From Macadamia tetraphylla (taxonomy: Eukaryota > Streptophyta > Magnoliopsida > Proteales > Proteaceae), in assembly GCA_022985045.1 (NCBI GenBank), contig CM040962.1:30571077-30635076 (forward strand): DNA of 64,000 nucleotides, read 5' to 3'. A program made the translations under genes and the position numbers. Positions 1 to 11,619 of the stretch are shown here, piece after piece. Every line of letters starts with the position of its first letter. Position 1 is the first letter of the stretch. The notes below the pieces were generated by a model, which worked only from the letters and a program-made list of their open reading frames with translations, was not told where the DNA came from and ran no database searches.

Positions 1-3000
1 GGGGGCGACGGAATTTATAGAAGAGAGAGAGGAAGCCGGAGATAGCGAGGGAGAAGAAAAGTAACGGTAAAGCGTCGGGGCTGAGTAGATTATGTAAAAC
101 AACAAGTATAAATGATATTGATTTAATCTAATGGTCTACCTTCGCTAGTATACTTAATTCCTAATTCCTGGATAACTCGTTAACGTTCTAATCATTTTTC
201 CTATTATTTTTTAAGGATTTTCAGTTCTTGGAATCCCTAGGTTTCCTGTCGGCCTCAGTTTTTGCTGTCAGGCTAATAAATAAGGGGATTGGTGGGCACA
301 TTTATTTTGGGTTCCCAATCCTCCGATCATTGACACATGGGTGAGTGATGACACTACATGTCATGTGACCTCACCCAAAATGGGCCTGTAATTATGTGAC
401 AGCCAAACTTGGGCTCCCATGGGCTGTAGAGTGGAGCCCATATTGTTAATTGTCAACTGACATCAAGTAATTTAACAACTATAATTCTCTGAGCCCAGCT
501 TAATGAGGTCATTCAATGTGGTTCTAATAGGCTGGCTTTTTTTTTTTCCCTGGAAAAGGAGTGTGTATATTCCCTCTGTCATTCTCTCCCCTTTGTTTTC
601 ATTCTTTTTTCATTAAATATGTGGGTCCTCTTTCTCTCTGATTAAATATGTCATTTTGCTATCTCCTATTGGTTGGGCATTAGATGTCACATAAAGTGGA
701 AAACATGTAAGTTGCTTCCCATTTTTTTTAAGGTTTTGCTTAGTATAACCACGATTAATTACACCGACCCTAGCACCACAATGGTTAGAACCTCCATACA
801 GTTTTTTTTTGGTGAAAAAAAAAAGAACTTCCATACATTATGAGAGTGGGTAACACTAATGACTAATGCAAAATATTTTAAAAAAGTGAAAATAATTTGA
901 AGTCAAAATACCTTTGCATTGTAAAAATAAAATAAATAAATAAATCTGATCAAACCGCAATAAAGGTGATGTGTGAAGAAATTCTTGGTTAACCGTCGGT
1001 GAAAGAAAACTCATCCAAAAATTACGTAATTTAGATGGATGTTGTGTTACCATAGTTAGCTTTTAGAGTTCATTAACAATTAATGTTAGCAATTTTTTTT
1101 TTTTTTGCTATTATAGCTTGAAGGAAAGAGGTTCTCTAGGCTGCACAAAAGTATCTAGTATCTAGTGGCAGTTTGGATGGATCCTAACTCATTTCAAGGT
1201 TTTTTTTTTGGGGGGTGGGGTGGGGGTGGGGGGGTGAAACTCATATCAAGTTTCGTAATATTAGAAGTCGCAAAGTGATAGAATAGAGTACTAAAAAATC
1301 CAATACTACTAGGAGATATATATATAATTGAGTTTAAAATTTGATACATGGGCAACGGTAGGTTTCGGCACAATAGTCAAGTAATAAGGAAGATTAGCCA
1401 CAATTTGAGCGATACTACCCACCGTACCCTACCACCTATAGGTGTCTGTCTATCCTACATCCTCGAAAAAAGGAACTGCAGTGTGTTTTCTTTGACACTC
1501 TCAAGTGAGAGGTCAGATTATCTAGTCTTCCCGGGCCGAAATCATTTTTAGACAAAAGCTAATTTACGTACACTATGACTCTCCCAAACCCTACATTCAC
1601 GAAAATCTTGTGCATTGAATACATCCATTAAAATTTAATAGAAAGCCAATTCAATCAATTTCCTATATATCCAATGGCTTACATTACTACATCATCCTTC
1701 TACATGACCCAACTAAGAAAACCATCCAAAGGATTCCTAACTAATACCCTAGTAGAAAAGCTTTCACCTTCTTCCTTTTTCCAACTTTACATCATATCCA
1801 ACTAGACGGAGCCTTCTAGTGAAACTTAGGCATTCCTACTATGTTAATTACCAGGTTCTGAAGGTGATTTGGGGTAAATATTCTAATCAGGACCCTCTAG
1901 ACCATCAAATGAGATTCCTCATCTACAAGGCTTTTTGTTCACTATGCTTAGGCCTAAAAATCTTTGGTTCCTATGCTTGGGATGATATTATATTGGTGAT
2001 TAGGTGCATTCATTAGACAGTTGGCTTTCAATTAGATACCAAACATTGCTACAGTTATGTAACTAACTTTGTATGATATTTAATGATAGTTTTTGACAAA
2101 TTAACCAGATATGGAGTTGGTAGGTTTGGTTTGAGGGAAATTCAAAATGATAAGAATTCGACCTGATATGACATGATTCATTAAACTATAATATTAAAGT
2201 CCAAGTTGTGTGACCCATTCAACTCATCCATGATAAATTTTACATCTCCATCAATAAGGTTTGGAATTAAATCCTTCTATTATCATTCATTTTGTTTAAA
2301 TAATAATACCACATAATGATAGGGAGAAAGAATGATTCTGGATCTTCTGCGATGAGCAGTGAGTGGTAATGAAATTCAACGGTTGGGAGGGGGTCTTGGT
2401 ATGCACCATAGTCATTGGATGTTCACTATCGGCTCACCATTCACTGTAGAGGATTTTTCGGTAGAAAAATCTTGCCCATCTAGTGTTCCCTATGTCTAGA
2501 CCCAGTTGTCCCTGTATGCATTGAATACTTTCATTCTCTAATGTATCTGGATATGAGGGGCATGGTCTAACGGAGTTCCTTTCCCCATAACAACATTACA
2601 ACAATAAGAAAAGATTTTTATGAATCATCCTAACCATTTTGCTAAATTAAGATGATTAAAGAAGTCATAACTTACAGTTCATAGCAAAGCATGAAGACAA
2701 ATCTTTCCACAAAAAATAAAAAAGTATGAAGACAATCTTAATCAAAAGTAAACGGTTGTGCAATGGTGGTGTTGTGGACCATACAATCATGGCTTTCTTC
2801 CTTTATGCTCTCTAAAATGGTGATCTTTTCCTTCCCAACTTTGTCTTCCTCCATTGAAAATGAATGAATTTGGTAGGTATCTTATGTCCAAAACTCACTC
2901 AATTGACTTTCTACCCAAGATAAAATAAAGATCAAATTTACACTTAAACATGTTTATCCTTTGAAAGCACAGCATAAAATCATGGCCACAAGTAATTATC

Positions 3001-4180
3001 TCAGACAAGCACGTCACCATTCCTTAATTCCAACATGGAGGTGGTGGGTAAACACTAAACACCCCCTAAATTGAACCCAAAAGAAGCCTTTATCAAAAAA
3101 AAAAAAAAAAAAAAAGCAGCGTTGTGGAGTCATATTTATTGGGGGGAGATGTTCCAATGTCTCACTTATATACGTCATATTTAATCACCAATGACAAACC
3201 AAACCAAGTGTGTTAAAGTTCAGACCGAACCGATTGAAAATGAATGGTTCAATTTGGATCGAATCGAATCATTATTGGTTTGATTTTGGATTTGGGTTTT
3301 ATGAAATCGTAGAAATCGAACTGATTGAAACCGAAAGACAGACCAAACCCAGTAAAAGTGGTCTGTATTGGGCTGATAAGAAAATGAACAAACAAAAATA
3401 AACCAGAATTTTTCCATTGATTTCCTTATATATACATGTAAAATCAAAATTGGACCAGACTAAACCCAATTACAAACTGATAAGAATCAGACCGAAACTA
3501 AATCCGACTGAAAATTTCCTTAAAAGTTTGGTTTTGGGTTGGCCTATTAACAGACCAAAGCTTATTAATCTGATAACAAATTAGACCAAACCAATTGACA
3601 AACTTAGGCAATTACTAAAAGAATAATATGCTATCAAATCAAGACTATCTGATTCGAATAGTTGATAATCAATGGACGAAGGTGTTTCTTTAATATTCTT
3701 AAAAAAAAAAAAGAACCTTTCTGCTAGCTTAAAAAATTCTTAGACTTAGTGTGTGAAAAGACCATGTTACTCCATGCTCAATGCACTGGGATGCTAACAC
3801 ATATCCTCCTGTAGTTCCCACGTTGCCATAGGTGTTTTCTTGGGCCAGCAGGATAGGATTCTTTTGACGATATTCTTATGTTGCCTGTGTTGAGATATTT
3901 ATTTATTTATTTATTTTGATGTAAGGTATTAAAACTTGGATTAAGACTTAAAAGAAAGCGACCCGAGACCCAATTTTCAAGAGTAATCTAGGAGAGACTT
4001 CCAACGAAACTTACATCTGTACCTCTAATCTAACGGGCAAGGGCCGTACGATTAGAATTACCATACTACCCCTCCAAGTATGAAAAGAACAAGAGCAGTC
4101 AGGCCTGAGACTGAATCCAAGGCTCTTTTGGCATCCCATTCCCAGCCTTTAGAAGCTACTACCTGCCTTCTACCCACCTT
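1..4180. other. AT-rich intergenic region, no gene seen
   Basis: No open reading frame here exceeds about 75 codons and none resembles a known protein. The stretch holds homopolymer runs (for example poly-A near 3095-3116, a G-rich run near 1210-1235), an AT run near 1318-1326, and at 3200-3600 a degenerate tract rich in ACCGAACC/TTGGTTT-like words resembling the repeat bodies at 7451-7921 and 10770-10905. The first 100 bases are purine-rich; their reverse complement is CT-rich and could be the 5' leader of a minus-strand gene lying left of the window, but this cannot be supported. Confidence 0.5.
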
Positions 4181-4190
4181 TTCCCTACAA

Positions 4191-4198
4191 TTATAAAA
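4191..4198 (+). promoter_or_regulatory. Probable TATA box of the ATL gene
   Basis: TTATAAAA lies 121 bases upstream of the ATG at 4319. A plant TATA box normally sits about 30 bases before the transcription start, giving an inferred start near 4220-4230 and a leader of about 95 bases before that ATG. Placement is inferred from sequence only. Confidence 0.45.
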
Positions 4199-4318
4199 CC
4201 AATTTTACAGGTTTTTTCTTCCAAGAAATTAAAACCCCCTCTCCAAAACCTGTCACTCTAGGGTTTCTGCTCCAACGCTGTCCAAGACAAGGCCTTCAAA
4301 GTTCAAAACAAAGTTAAA

Positions 4319-5853
4319 ATGAGGTTCATTAATGGCGGATTTCAACTAGCTGAGGTAAGTGAACCGCAACCTTAACGTCTCCGTGGTCTCTTCCCTTGTA
4401 CTTGCACAGTAAAATTTCGTGCTCCATTTGAAAAAAAAAAAAGATGGTATTTTTGGGATAGAAACACCATCTTCAACCACTGGTTTGTTCTTAAATCTTG
4501 GAGAAGTTTGCTTTTCCAGTGTACCCATCTGCTAAAATGAATTGTGCCTCATCTTAGAGGAAGTTGTGGCTGATCTTTTCTTTTAAGCTCTTTCAAATTG
4601 AGAAGAAAATAAGTTGGTTTGGTTTCAAAGACAGGGAAATATGCTCTTTTCAGCTATACCCTGAAGAACTCTTGACTTTCATGTTGGAAAGGACAAAAGG
4701 ATGGTGCTTTGAGCCTTCTCCTATTCATCCTAAGATGTCTTGGATTCAGTCTCAAATCAAGGGAAAAGATGGTCCTTTGACCTTTCCACCTGGTATTTCT
4801 CCTCCTCTTTCTTCTTCTTCTTCCTCATTCCCACCTCCTTATAATAGTGATTATCAGAAGGAATCAACCCCATCATCATCTGCTGGAAGAATCAGTCCAG
4901 CGGTTCTTTTTATCATAGTTATTCTAGCCGTTATATTTTTCATCTCTGGTCTACTCCACCTGCTCGTTAGATTCCTCATAAAAAAACCATCTCCCTCGTC
5001 AACCTCCCAGTCAAACAGGTACCCGGAAATGTCGGGCTCAGATGCTCTGCAAAGGCAGTTACAACAGCTCTTCCATCTCCATGACTCGGGTCTAGATCAA
5101 GCTTTTATAGATGCTCTCCCTGTTTTCCTGTACAAAGAGATAATGGGCTTAAAAGAACCCTTTGATTGTGCTGTGTGCCTCTGTGAATTTTCAGAACTAG
5201 ACAAGCTAAGGTTGCTTCCCTTGTGTAGTCACGCGTTTCACATCAACTGTATAGATACATGGCTGCTATCAAATTCGACATGTCCTCTTTGCAGAGGGAC
5301 CCTCTTCAGCCCTGGCCTTTCAATTGAAAACCCAGTTTTTGAATTTGATAATCCAAGGGAGGAGGATGGGCTTCCCAGCGAAAGAGAGGATAGGTACCCT
5401 TGTGGACAGAAAACAGGAGAAACAGAGGAGATTGTTGGTGAAAAGAGGGTTTTTCCTGTGAGGCTTGGTAAGTTCAGAAATTTGAACAATGGCGGAGGAG
5501 AAGGAGAGAGCAGTAGTAGTAATTTGGATGCCAGGAGATGTTATTCGATGGGTTCATTTCAGTATGTGGTTGGTGATTCCCATCTGCAAGTGGCCTTACG
5601 CCATGATAGAGATGGTGGTGGTGATGTGAAGATAGTGAAAGGGAGAGGACACAACGGGAATTCTTCAGTTGTTGGGGATATTGAGGGGAAGAAACTCAGT
5701 AGTAGAAGTAAAGGTGAGAGCTTCTCTGTGTCCAAGATCTGGCTTTGGTCCAAAAAGGGCAAATTCCCAATTTCTTCAGATTCTCATATGGGTGTTTCCT
5801 CTTCATCTCTTAATGTTGGTTTGCCATGGCCTGAAAGAACTCAAGGTGTATGA
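4319..5853 (+). CDS. ATL: RING-H2 finger E3 ubiquitin ligase, ATL13/ATL46-like
   Basis: A membrane-anchored E3 ubiquitin ligase of the plant ATL family. Preferred model: exon 1 4319-4354 (12 codons), intron 4355-4653 (GT...AG), exon 2 4654-5853; the junction keeps frame and gives 411 residues. Without the small exon the first ATGs are 4681 or 4735 (MSWIQ...). In the 411-residue model a hydrophobic segment lies at about 92-117, the ATL GLD motif at 158-160, and a canonical RING-H2 at 184-225 with spacing C-X2-C-X15-C-X1-H-X2-H-X2-C-X10-C-X2-C and a Trp in WLLSN. Proline/serine-rich stretches precede the membrane segment, and the long C-terminal tail contains the family motif SFSVSKIWLW. Family assignment is firm; ATL13 versus ATL46 and the exact start are inference. 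Most ATL genes are intronless, so the 5' intron is unusual. Confidence 0.88.
4355..4653 (+). other. Predicted 5' intron of the ATL gene
   Basis: The donor GAG|GTAAGT at 4354/4355 and the pyrimidine-rich acceptor TGCTCTTTTCAG ending at 4653 frame a 299-base intron. It is AT-rich with a poly-A run near 4430-4442. If translation starts at 4681 instead of 4319, this is a leader intron. Confidence 0.5.
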
Positions 5854-6420
5854 AGGTATTTTATTTTCTATTTTCTTGATTATTCACTTCTCTCAATCCA
5901 ATTACTGGTTGAGCTGTTATTTATATTTTCCTTCATTTTGGGATGCAAATGGGTCTGAGTACTTTCAGTGAAATACCAATCTTCCTCCCCTCCCTCCCCC
6001 TCCCCCTCCCCCTCTTCTATTAATCCAATTCTCTCTCTCTCTCTCTCTCTCTCTCATGTGATGATGAACTTCAATGAGTGTATGATGTATCAAAGAAAAA
6101 CCCATCTCTTGAGCTTAGAAAAGCAGAGCTGCAGTGGACTTTATGAAGTTTTTGAAATCAAATCAAAGCAGGAAAATTTGTTGGGCATGAGTATATGACC
6201 TGTCAGGTCAATAAGCAAAACTACTGTTGTTGTATAGTGTATAGTAATAAGATGTGGGCAATCCTAATTCCTATGAGATTTACAGTAAGGAATAAATAGT
6301 AAAGCTTTTCTAAGTTGCCTTTGGGTGCTTGGTTCTTTTCTAAATGTCTTTATGGAAAATCTTGCTTTTGTGGCCTTCTTGTTGGTTGTGTAAATTCCCA
6401 TTTTGACTGTTACTTTTTCT
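5854..6420 (+). other. ATL 3' flank / probable 3' UTR with CT microsatellite
   Basis: Downstream of the ATL stop there is a C/T-rich tract (5978-6017) followed by a pure CT microsatellite at 6031-6055. An AATAAA-type polyadenylation signal lies near 6291. Transcription of this stretch is inferred, not shown. Confidence 0.35.
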
Positions 6421-7450
6421 GTTGTGTGGGATGGATGATATAATGGTGGGATCTGTGAAAAGTGGTGTGAAGGATTATTGTGATGGAAGCTATGATTGGA
6501 AATGTTTGTTTTCAGAATTGGGAAGGACTGAGGTTCCTAAGGAGGAAGGCAAGGGAAGAGTGGTGGTGTGTCATGGTGGATGTGGGCCTCCCATTGGTGC
6601 TCTTTCAACACCTTCTCCATCAGAAAAAATATATAAAATTCTTCTCTTTTTATTTTTCTTCTGTTGTGTGCTTTATGGCTTGCCTTTTCTTTTCCTTCTC
6701 TAAGAGTGGTCCGTCGGTGGAAATATATAACCCCCGCGGACCCCGAGAGAGAGAGAGAGAGACTCACTCACTGCCCCTCTCCAATAAGGTTCAGATCCTC
6801 TCTAATCGATTGGGTGCCCAGCAAGGCATTTGATGGTTGGAAAAATTCGGACACACACCCCAACACATGGCATGCAACCTAGGTCTTCTGAGCCGTTAGG
6901 TGTCTTGTTGGATGTCCCAATAATTGATCTTTTTCCTCTGCAAGAGGGATTTAGATCCTGAGCCTAGTGTGCATGCGGCAGGTGGGAGCCCCTTGGGGTG
7001 CATGCCCAGGTGTTGGGATGCATCCTCAAGGTTTTCCCAATTGTTAGATGTGGCTGGGCTCTCTTTGGTGTTAGAGAGGATAAGAATTGCTCCAAGGGGC
7101 TCCCAAGCGTCGGTAGACATTGGGTGCCCAATGTAGTTGGAGAGGATCAGAAATCCCTATTTGTTTTGTTTTTAGTTACGGATAAAGAAGACTGTCAGGC
7201 TGTTCGTACTCTTGCTCGGACTCATATGGGCAAAATGATGAGCCTCTCCTTTAAAATGAAAAATCTCATGTCTGTCGGATGATCCCACTTGGATGCTTAT
7301 GCAGCCTCGCAGTGATCTCTCTCCCAAATTAAGTGATGGGCGTGGTTGATAGAAGAGTCCATGATCTTGGAAGTTGTTGGGCAACTGGCAACATATTAAA
7401 AAAATAATAATAAAAAAAAGTTTTTTTGATATATAATATATACTAAAGGT
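6421..7450. other. Intergenic, no gene supported
   Basis: Several overlapping short reading frames exist on both strands, but none has recognisable domains, a consistent start or splice signals. A short GA microsatellite lies near 6747-6761. Confidence 0.35.
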
Positions 7451-7921
7451 AGGGGTGTCAATCGGTCAGTCCGGCTCGGTTTCGGTGTGAGAAAGCTGAA
7501 ATCGAAATCGAACCAATAAGGAAATTCTGGTTTCGGTTTAGTTTTGGTTTTGGTGCGGTTTGGTTTCTGTTTGTCTTTGGTTTCTTAAATCGATTTGTAA
7601 TCGGGTTGGTTTTGGTTTTTGGTCCAGTTTGAATTCGACTTTCCATACAAATGTATATAAAACTATGTAAATTTTGATTTTTTTAATGAATTTTGGAGTG
7701 TTTCGGTTTCTTACCGGTTTGGTTTCAGTTTTGGTTCTGGTTTTGAGTCGGTTTCGGTTTGGTTTTGGGTTCATCTGGTTTTTGGTGCTGTTTGGTTTTG
7801 TTTTGGGGTTGCAATAATCCAAACCGAACCGAACCAATAAGGCTTTAGTTTGGTTTTGTTCGTGTTGTTATCGGTTTGGTCCGGCCGGTTTTACCGGTTT
7901 GGTTTAGGAATTGACACCCCT
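7451..7921. mobile_element. Non-autonomous TIR element, Mutator-like (9-bp TSD)
   Basis: The element starts AGGGGTGTCAAT and ends with the perfect inverse ATTGACACCCCT. It is flanked by the 9-bp direct repeat ACTAAAGGT at 7442-7450 and 7923-7931, with one extra base on the right. The 471-bp body is built of degenerate CGGTTTGG/TTTCGG words and has no coding capacity. A 9-bp duplication suggests Mutator-type transposition; superfamily assignment is inference. Confidence 0.65.
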
Positions 7922-7931
7922 AACTAAAGGT

Positions 7932-8856
7932 AGTTGTTCAGTGATTTAAAGAAATACTGCTAAAGGTAGGTTAGAGTAAGATATAAGATATATTCTATAT
8001 GCTCTTAGTATGGTTCAAAATCTCATTAATTAACAATTAGTCAATTACTGGCTGAGTGGTTGGCTGATAGATTATGCAAATAAACAATCAGAAGCCTCAA
8101 ATGGAGAACACCAAAAGATTTGAAAGGAGAGAGAACCTACCTTTCCTGGATATTAAATTACTCGTCATTGGAAAACCCAAAATTAAATAGTCTCTTGAAG
8201 GAGGACCATCTTGATCATTGTTATGAGGAAACAGTCTGAACCTTAAAAAAGTGGTTTTTTTTTTTAATTATTATTATTTCTTTATATTATTTTGAATAGG
8301 GAATAAGATAGAATCAGGAATTGGATTTCTATCCAATTCAATCAAATCATTTAATTTAATTTAATTCAACAATTGATTAAAAAAAAAAATTCTAAACAAT
8401 TAGATCAAATAAACTCCTGATATTGATATGTAATGATCCAGACTAATTAATCCAAAAATGATATAGGAAATCAAGCAATGTTTTTTAAGATTTTCAGTCG
8501 ATGCTTTTAGTGTTGGGATTAGATTTGTCTTGTATGCCGTAGATTCACATATTTATTACTAGGATTGTATTTGTAATTTGGCTGGGTTTTAGATCCATAT
8601 TATATATATATATATATATATATGGAAGTAGAATTATAATTGTGTGCAAATTAGGGTTTTGTGTTTCCTATATAGTGTCTTTGTCAGGAAAACCTAACAA
8701 GTAAGGTGAGCATATCACATTTTGAGGTGAAAAGTGGTGTACAGAGTTTTTCAGGTTTAATGGAATATCTCTGTTATTCTCGGGTGAATGCAAACATTCA
8801 TGGCTAATTGCATTAAATTACTCGAGTTATGCGTGATTGTTTGCATGATTTATTTC
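7932..8856. other. AT-rich intergenic region with AT microsatellite
   Basis: No gene is visible. A pure AT repeat lies at about 8600-8623. The interval 8511-8698 (TGTTGGGATTAG ... CCTAACA) has LTR-like ends but no primer-binding site and no matching flanks, so it is not called as an element. Confidence 0.35.
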
Positions 8857-10131
8857 TCAGTGTTTGCTTCCTTCACCTACTTGAAATTTTCTGATAATTT
8901 CGGCCAAGGAGTCACAATGGGGATTTGAAGGAGGTAAATTCATAGCTAGAGAGGCTATACAAGTAGCCTTTAGATAAATATCTTCTTGCCTTTCATGCCC
9001 CTTAAAGAAAGCAGATTTAGCAACCAATTTTAAAATTACCACCTCATTATTGCCTTCAATAAATCCACAATTCTGCCCAAGTTATAAGGAGGAGATATTA
9101 CCCTCAACCGAAGGTGTAGCACCTACAACATCAATTTTCTTCCTCTAATCAGACTTTTCTCTTTGAAGTGGTTGTTTGGTAGGAGCTCCACCACAAAGGG
9201 TAGTCGAATGACCAAAGACATACACTACAACGTGGAGTTTTCCAATCATATTTGACTTCTTGATTGTAAATTTGACCATCCTCATCTCCAATAGTCAAAT
9301 CGCAGGGCTATCACAATCGACATTAACTTCAACACAAAGCCTTGCAAAGGAAAGCCTCTCCATAATCTTCGTCCTCACATTTGAAGAAATTGGATGCCCA
9401 ATTACACCGTCAATAGCTCTTAGACCCTCCAAAGACCATAAGTGAAAGGGAGATTTGAAAGACTAATCCAAACCGGAGTTGAACTGAGATATATCCTTCC
9501 CAAAGAGACTTCTTTGCACTAAGAATGAAGAACAAGAGGCTTCTTTAAACATACCAAGGACCTCCTTCTAAAATTTTATCCCCATCCTCCTTTAAATAAA
9601 ATCTGAAAATGAAGACACCACTCTCCAGTAGATTAACATCCGCATTACCTGAAATTTGCCACTACTTAAGAAGAGTCTCCTTTGTGCAATGAAAAGAAGG
9701 TCTTTTTCCAATTAAATGTTCAGCTTAAGCATTCTTCCATCAACTAATCTCCCCCGAAACAGCTTCAGTAGGACAATTAGCAACTCTTTGGTCACCCACC
9801 ATAACTAGATCAATGGATTACCAAAAAAAAAAACAAAACCATAACCAGATCAATGCACTTGAGTTCAAAGCCGTCCTTATTCCTCCAAGCACCCGGAGAG
9901 AAAAAAGACACGAATGGAACTCCATGAACAACATTCTCCTTCACCTTTGATAATTCCCCTCTCGGAATAAGAATTTTTCAAAGCCTTCCTTTCAGAGGAA
10001 TGAGGAACTCCAACATAATTTGCACCTCCTCTAACACTCTCATCAGTAGAAAAATGGTCATCAGAGCTGGCCGAATCTACCTCATGGCCAATAGCTGCAA
10101 CTATTGGCCTAGAGACCATTAGAGAAATCAC
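8857..10131 (-). pseudogene. LINE (L1-type) ORF1 remnant with DUF4283-like domain
   Basis: Translating the minus strand piecewise from about 9740 down to 9180 gives a DUF4283-like gag domain: LIGKRPSFHC, a GGPWYV block and a segment reading LPFHLWSLEGLRAIDG followed by ERLSFARLCVEV. It ends in a zinc knuckle in which PRCSVC and VFGHSTTLC are separated by one frameshift. This order is characteristic of ORF1 of plant L1-type LINEs. Stops and frameshifts occur throughout (for example after GGPWYV), so it is a dead copy. Flanking pieces (8857-9180, 9740-10131) are assigned by continuity only. No endonuclease or reverse transcriptase follows, so the element is truncated. Confidence 0.6.
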
Positions 10132-10264
10132 AAAAAACCTTCAACCTTCCTCAGAATCGCCAGGGCTTCTCTCTCCTCACCTCACCATATTTTTTGTCCC
10201 AACCTTTGGATGATTTCATTTTCCATCACGTATTCACGGAGAAATCACTATAGTTAACAACATT

Positions 10265-10400
10265 TGTTTAGTGTAGTTGGTGAACTGTGGTGTGCAAAAC
10301 ACCCATCCTCACTAGGAGGTCTTAAGTTCGAGCCTCTTAGCTGTTACCTGGTTCCCTCACTACTTACCAAAAAAATTCTTTTTTGGATTGATTTTGGACC
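10265..10400 (+). mobile_element. tRNA-derived SINE head
   Basis: TAGTGTAGTTGG at 10269-10280 matches the RNA polymerase III A box and AGTTCGAGCC at 10325-10334 matches the B box, with tRNA-like spacing. No cloverleaf suitable for a working tRNA is apparent, so a SINE promoter head is more likely than a tRNA gene. The 3' limit is not defined. Confidence 0.45.
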
Positions 10401-10769
10401 AAGGTATGTTGGGATATTTTTTTGTTGTAAAGGGAATTGTTACAAATCAATGAATATAAGGTTACGAATAGGGAATTGTAACAATGTTTCTATTGATTTC
10501 CTTGTTCATTATACAAAATTAGTTAGATAGTTAAATGAATGATTAGATAATAGGGTTCATTTTGTGATTTCAATATTAGGTATCTTCTTAGTAATTAATT
10601 ATCCATTGGTTTCGATATCAGCCATCTTTCCCTTACAATGATAAACCATGATTTAATCACAAATTTAAAGTGTTCTTAGTCACAAATTTAAAGTGTTTTC
10701 GTTAAATCTTTCGTTGAGTTATGTATGTAAGATTTCATTGTGGTTTAAATTCAATAATAAACCAATCAA

Positions 10770-10905
10770 AATCGGTATTGATCCGATATTGAAAAATCAA
10801 AATCGAAACCAAAGTTTCTTAACGGATTGATTTTGATCTTCCTCATTCTTAGATCAAAATCAATTCAACCTGATTGAAACCAAATCGAACCGGCCGATTG
10901 ACACC
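10770..10905 (+). repeat. Truncated relative of the 7451-7921 repeat near the RDR2 start
   Basis: The tract consists of ATCGAAACC/AATCAAAAT-type words and ends GATTGACACCCCT, the same right terminus as the element at 7451-7921. No left inverted end is found, so it is a truncated or deletion copy. It ends about 185 bases before the RDR2 ATG. Confidence 0.45.
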
Positions 10906-11089
10906 CCTGCTGGGCCATAAACGGGTCTATCTGGCCATTGGTCGGACCGTATCCATCAGTACTGATCTGTAAAATCGTAATGATTTCCCCATAAGAAGCA
11001 CGGCCAAGTGAACATTTTCGAAGCGCGAAAAAACAAACTCACAAGACAACGGTCTTCGTCTCTTACAGTGTCCCTCTGTGCTCACAGCT

Positions 11090-11619
11090 ATGGCTGTTGG
11101 TAGAGCCACAGTAAGGGTTTCGAAGATCCCCTTGACAGCCTTGGCTAAAGATCTCTTCGATTTCTTCGAGGCTATTCTCGGCAAGGGCTCTGTGTACGCA
11201 TGTGAGATTGCAACAGAGCGAAAGAACTGGAAGTCGAGAGGTTTTGGTAGAGTTCAATTCGAGACTATTGATGCGAAAAATACTATTAATCTCCTATCCG
11301 AGCAACATAAACTTGTTTTCAAAGGTACCCACTTGGAGATATCACCATCTGTTGAAGAGATCATTATTCGTCCGGTAGAATCCCGGAATCGAGTTAAGAA
11401 TGGGGTTTTACATGTGGGTTACTTGGTTGGTGAGCATCGTATGAATGTTCTCGAGTCTTGGAAGGGTGTCAAAGCGGAGATTATGCCAGAAAGGGGGAAG
11501 ATTGAGTTTTGGGTTGTTGAGGGCGTGGAATGTTACAGGTTAGAGGTTCAGTTGGGGATATTATGGCTTCCTCTGGGTATCGTTTGGGAGGAAAAGAACC
11601 AAATGCACTTCTCGTGGAG
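11090..11619 (+). CDS. RDR2: RDR2 exon 1 with apparent one-base deletion
   Basis: Encodes the N-terminal RNA-binding-like region (MAVGRATVRVSKIPLT...). The frame is family-like up to CYRLEVQ (about 11550), then the conserved reading continues one frame over as GDIMASSGYRLGGKEPNALL, ending at the donor GAG|GTATTT (11619/11620). Joining to exon 2 (LRYAPKIYQ...) requires one extra base. This is either a real lesion or a sequencing or assembly slip in the short T/G run. Confidence 0.8.

Noticed and set aside
2330..2465. Weak inverted similarity around GATCTTCTGCGATG / CACTGTAGAGGA resembling a small MITE
   Set aside because: Too many mismatches and no target duplication found.
8511..8698. Possible LTR (TGTTGGG...CCTAACA)
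   Set aside because: No matching target duplication, primer site or partner LTR.
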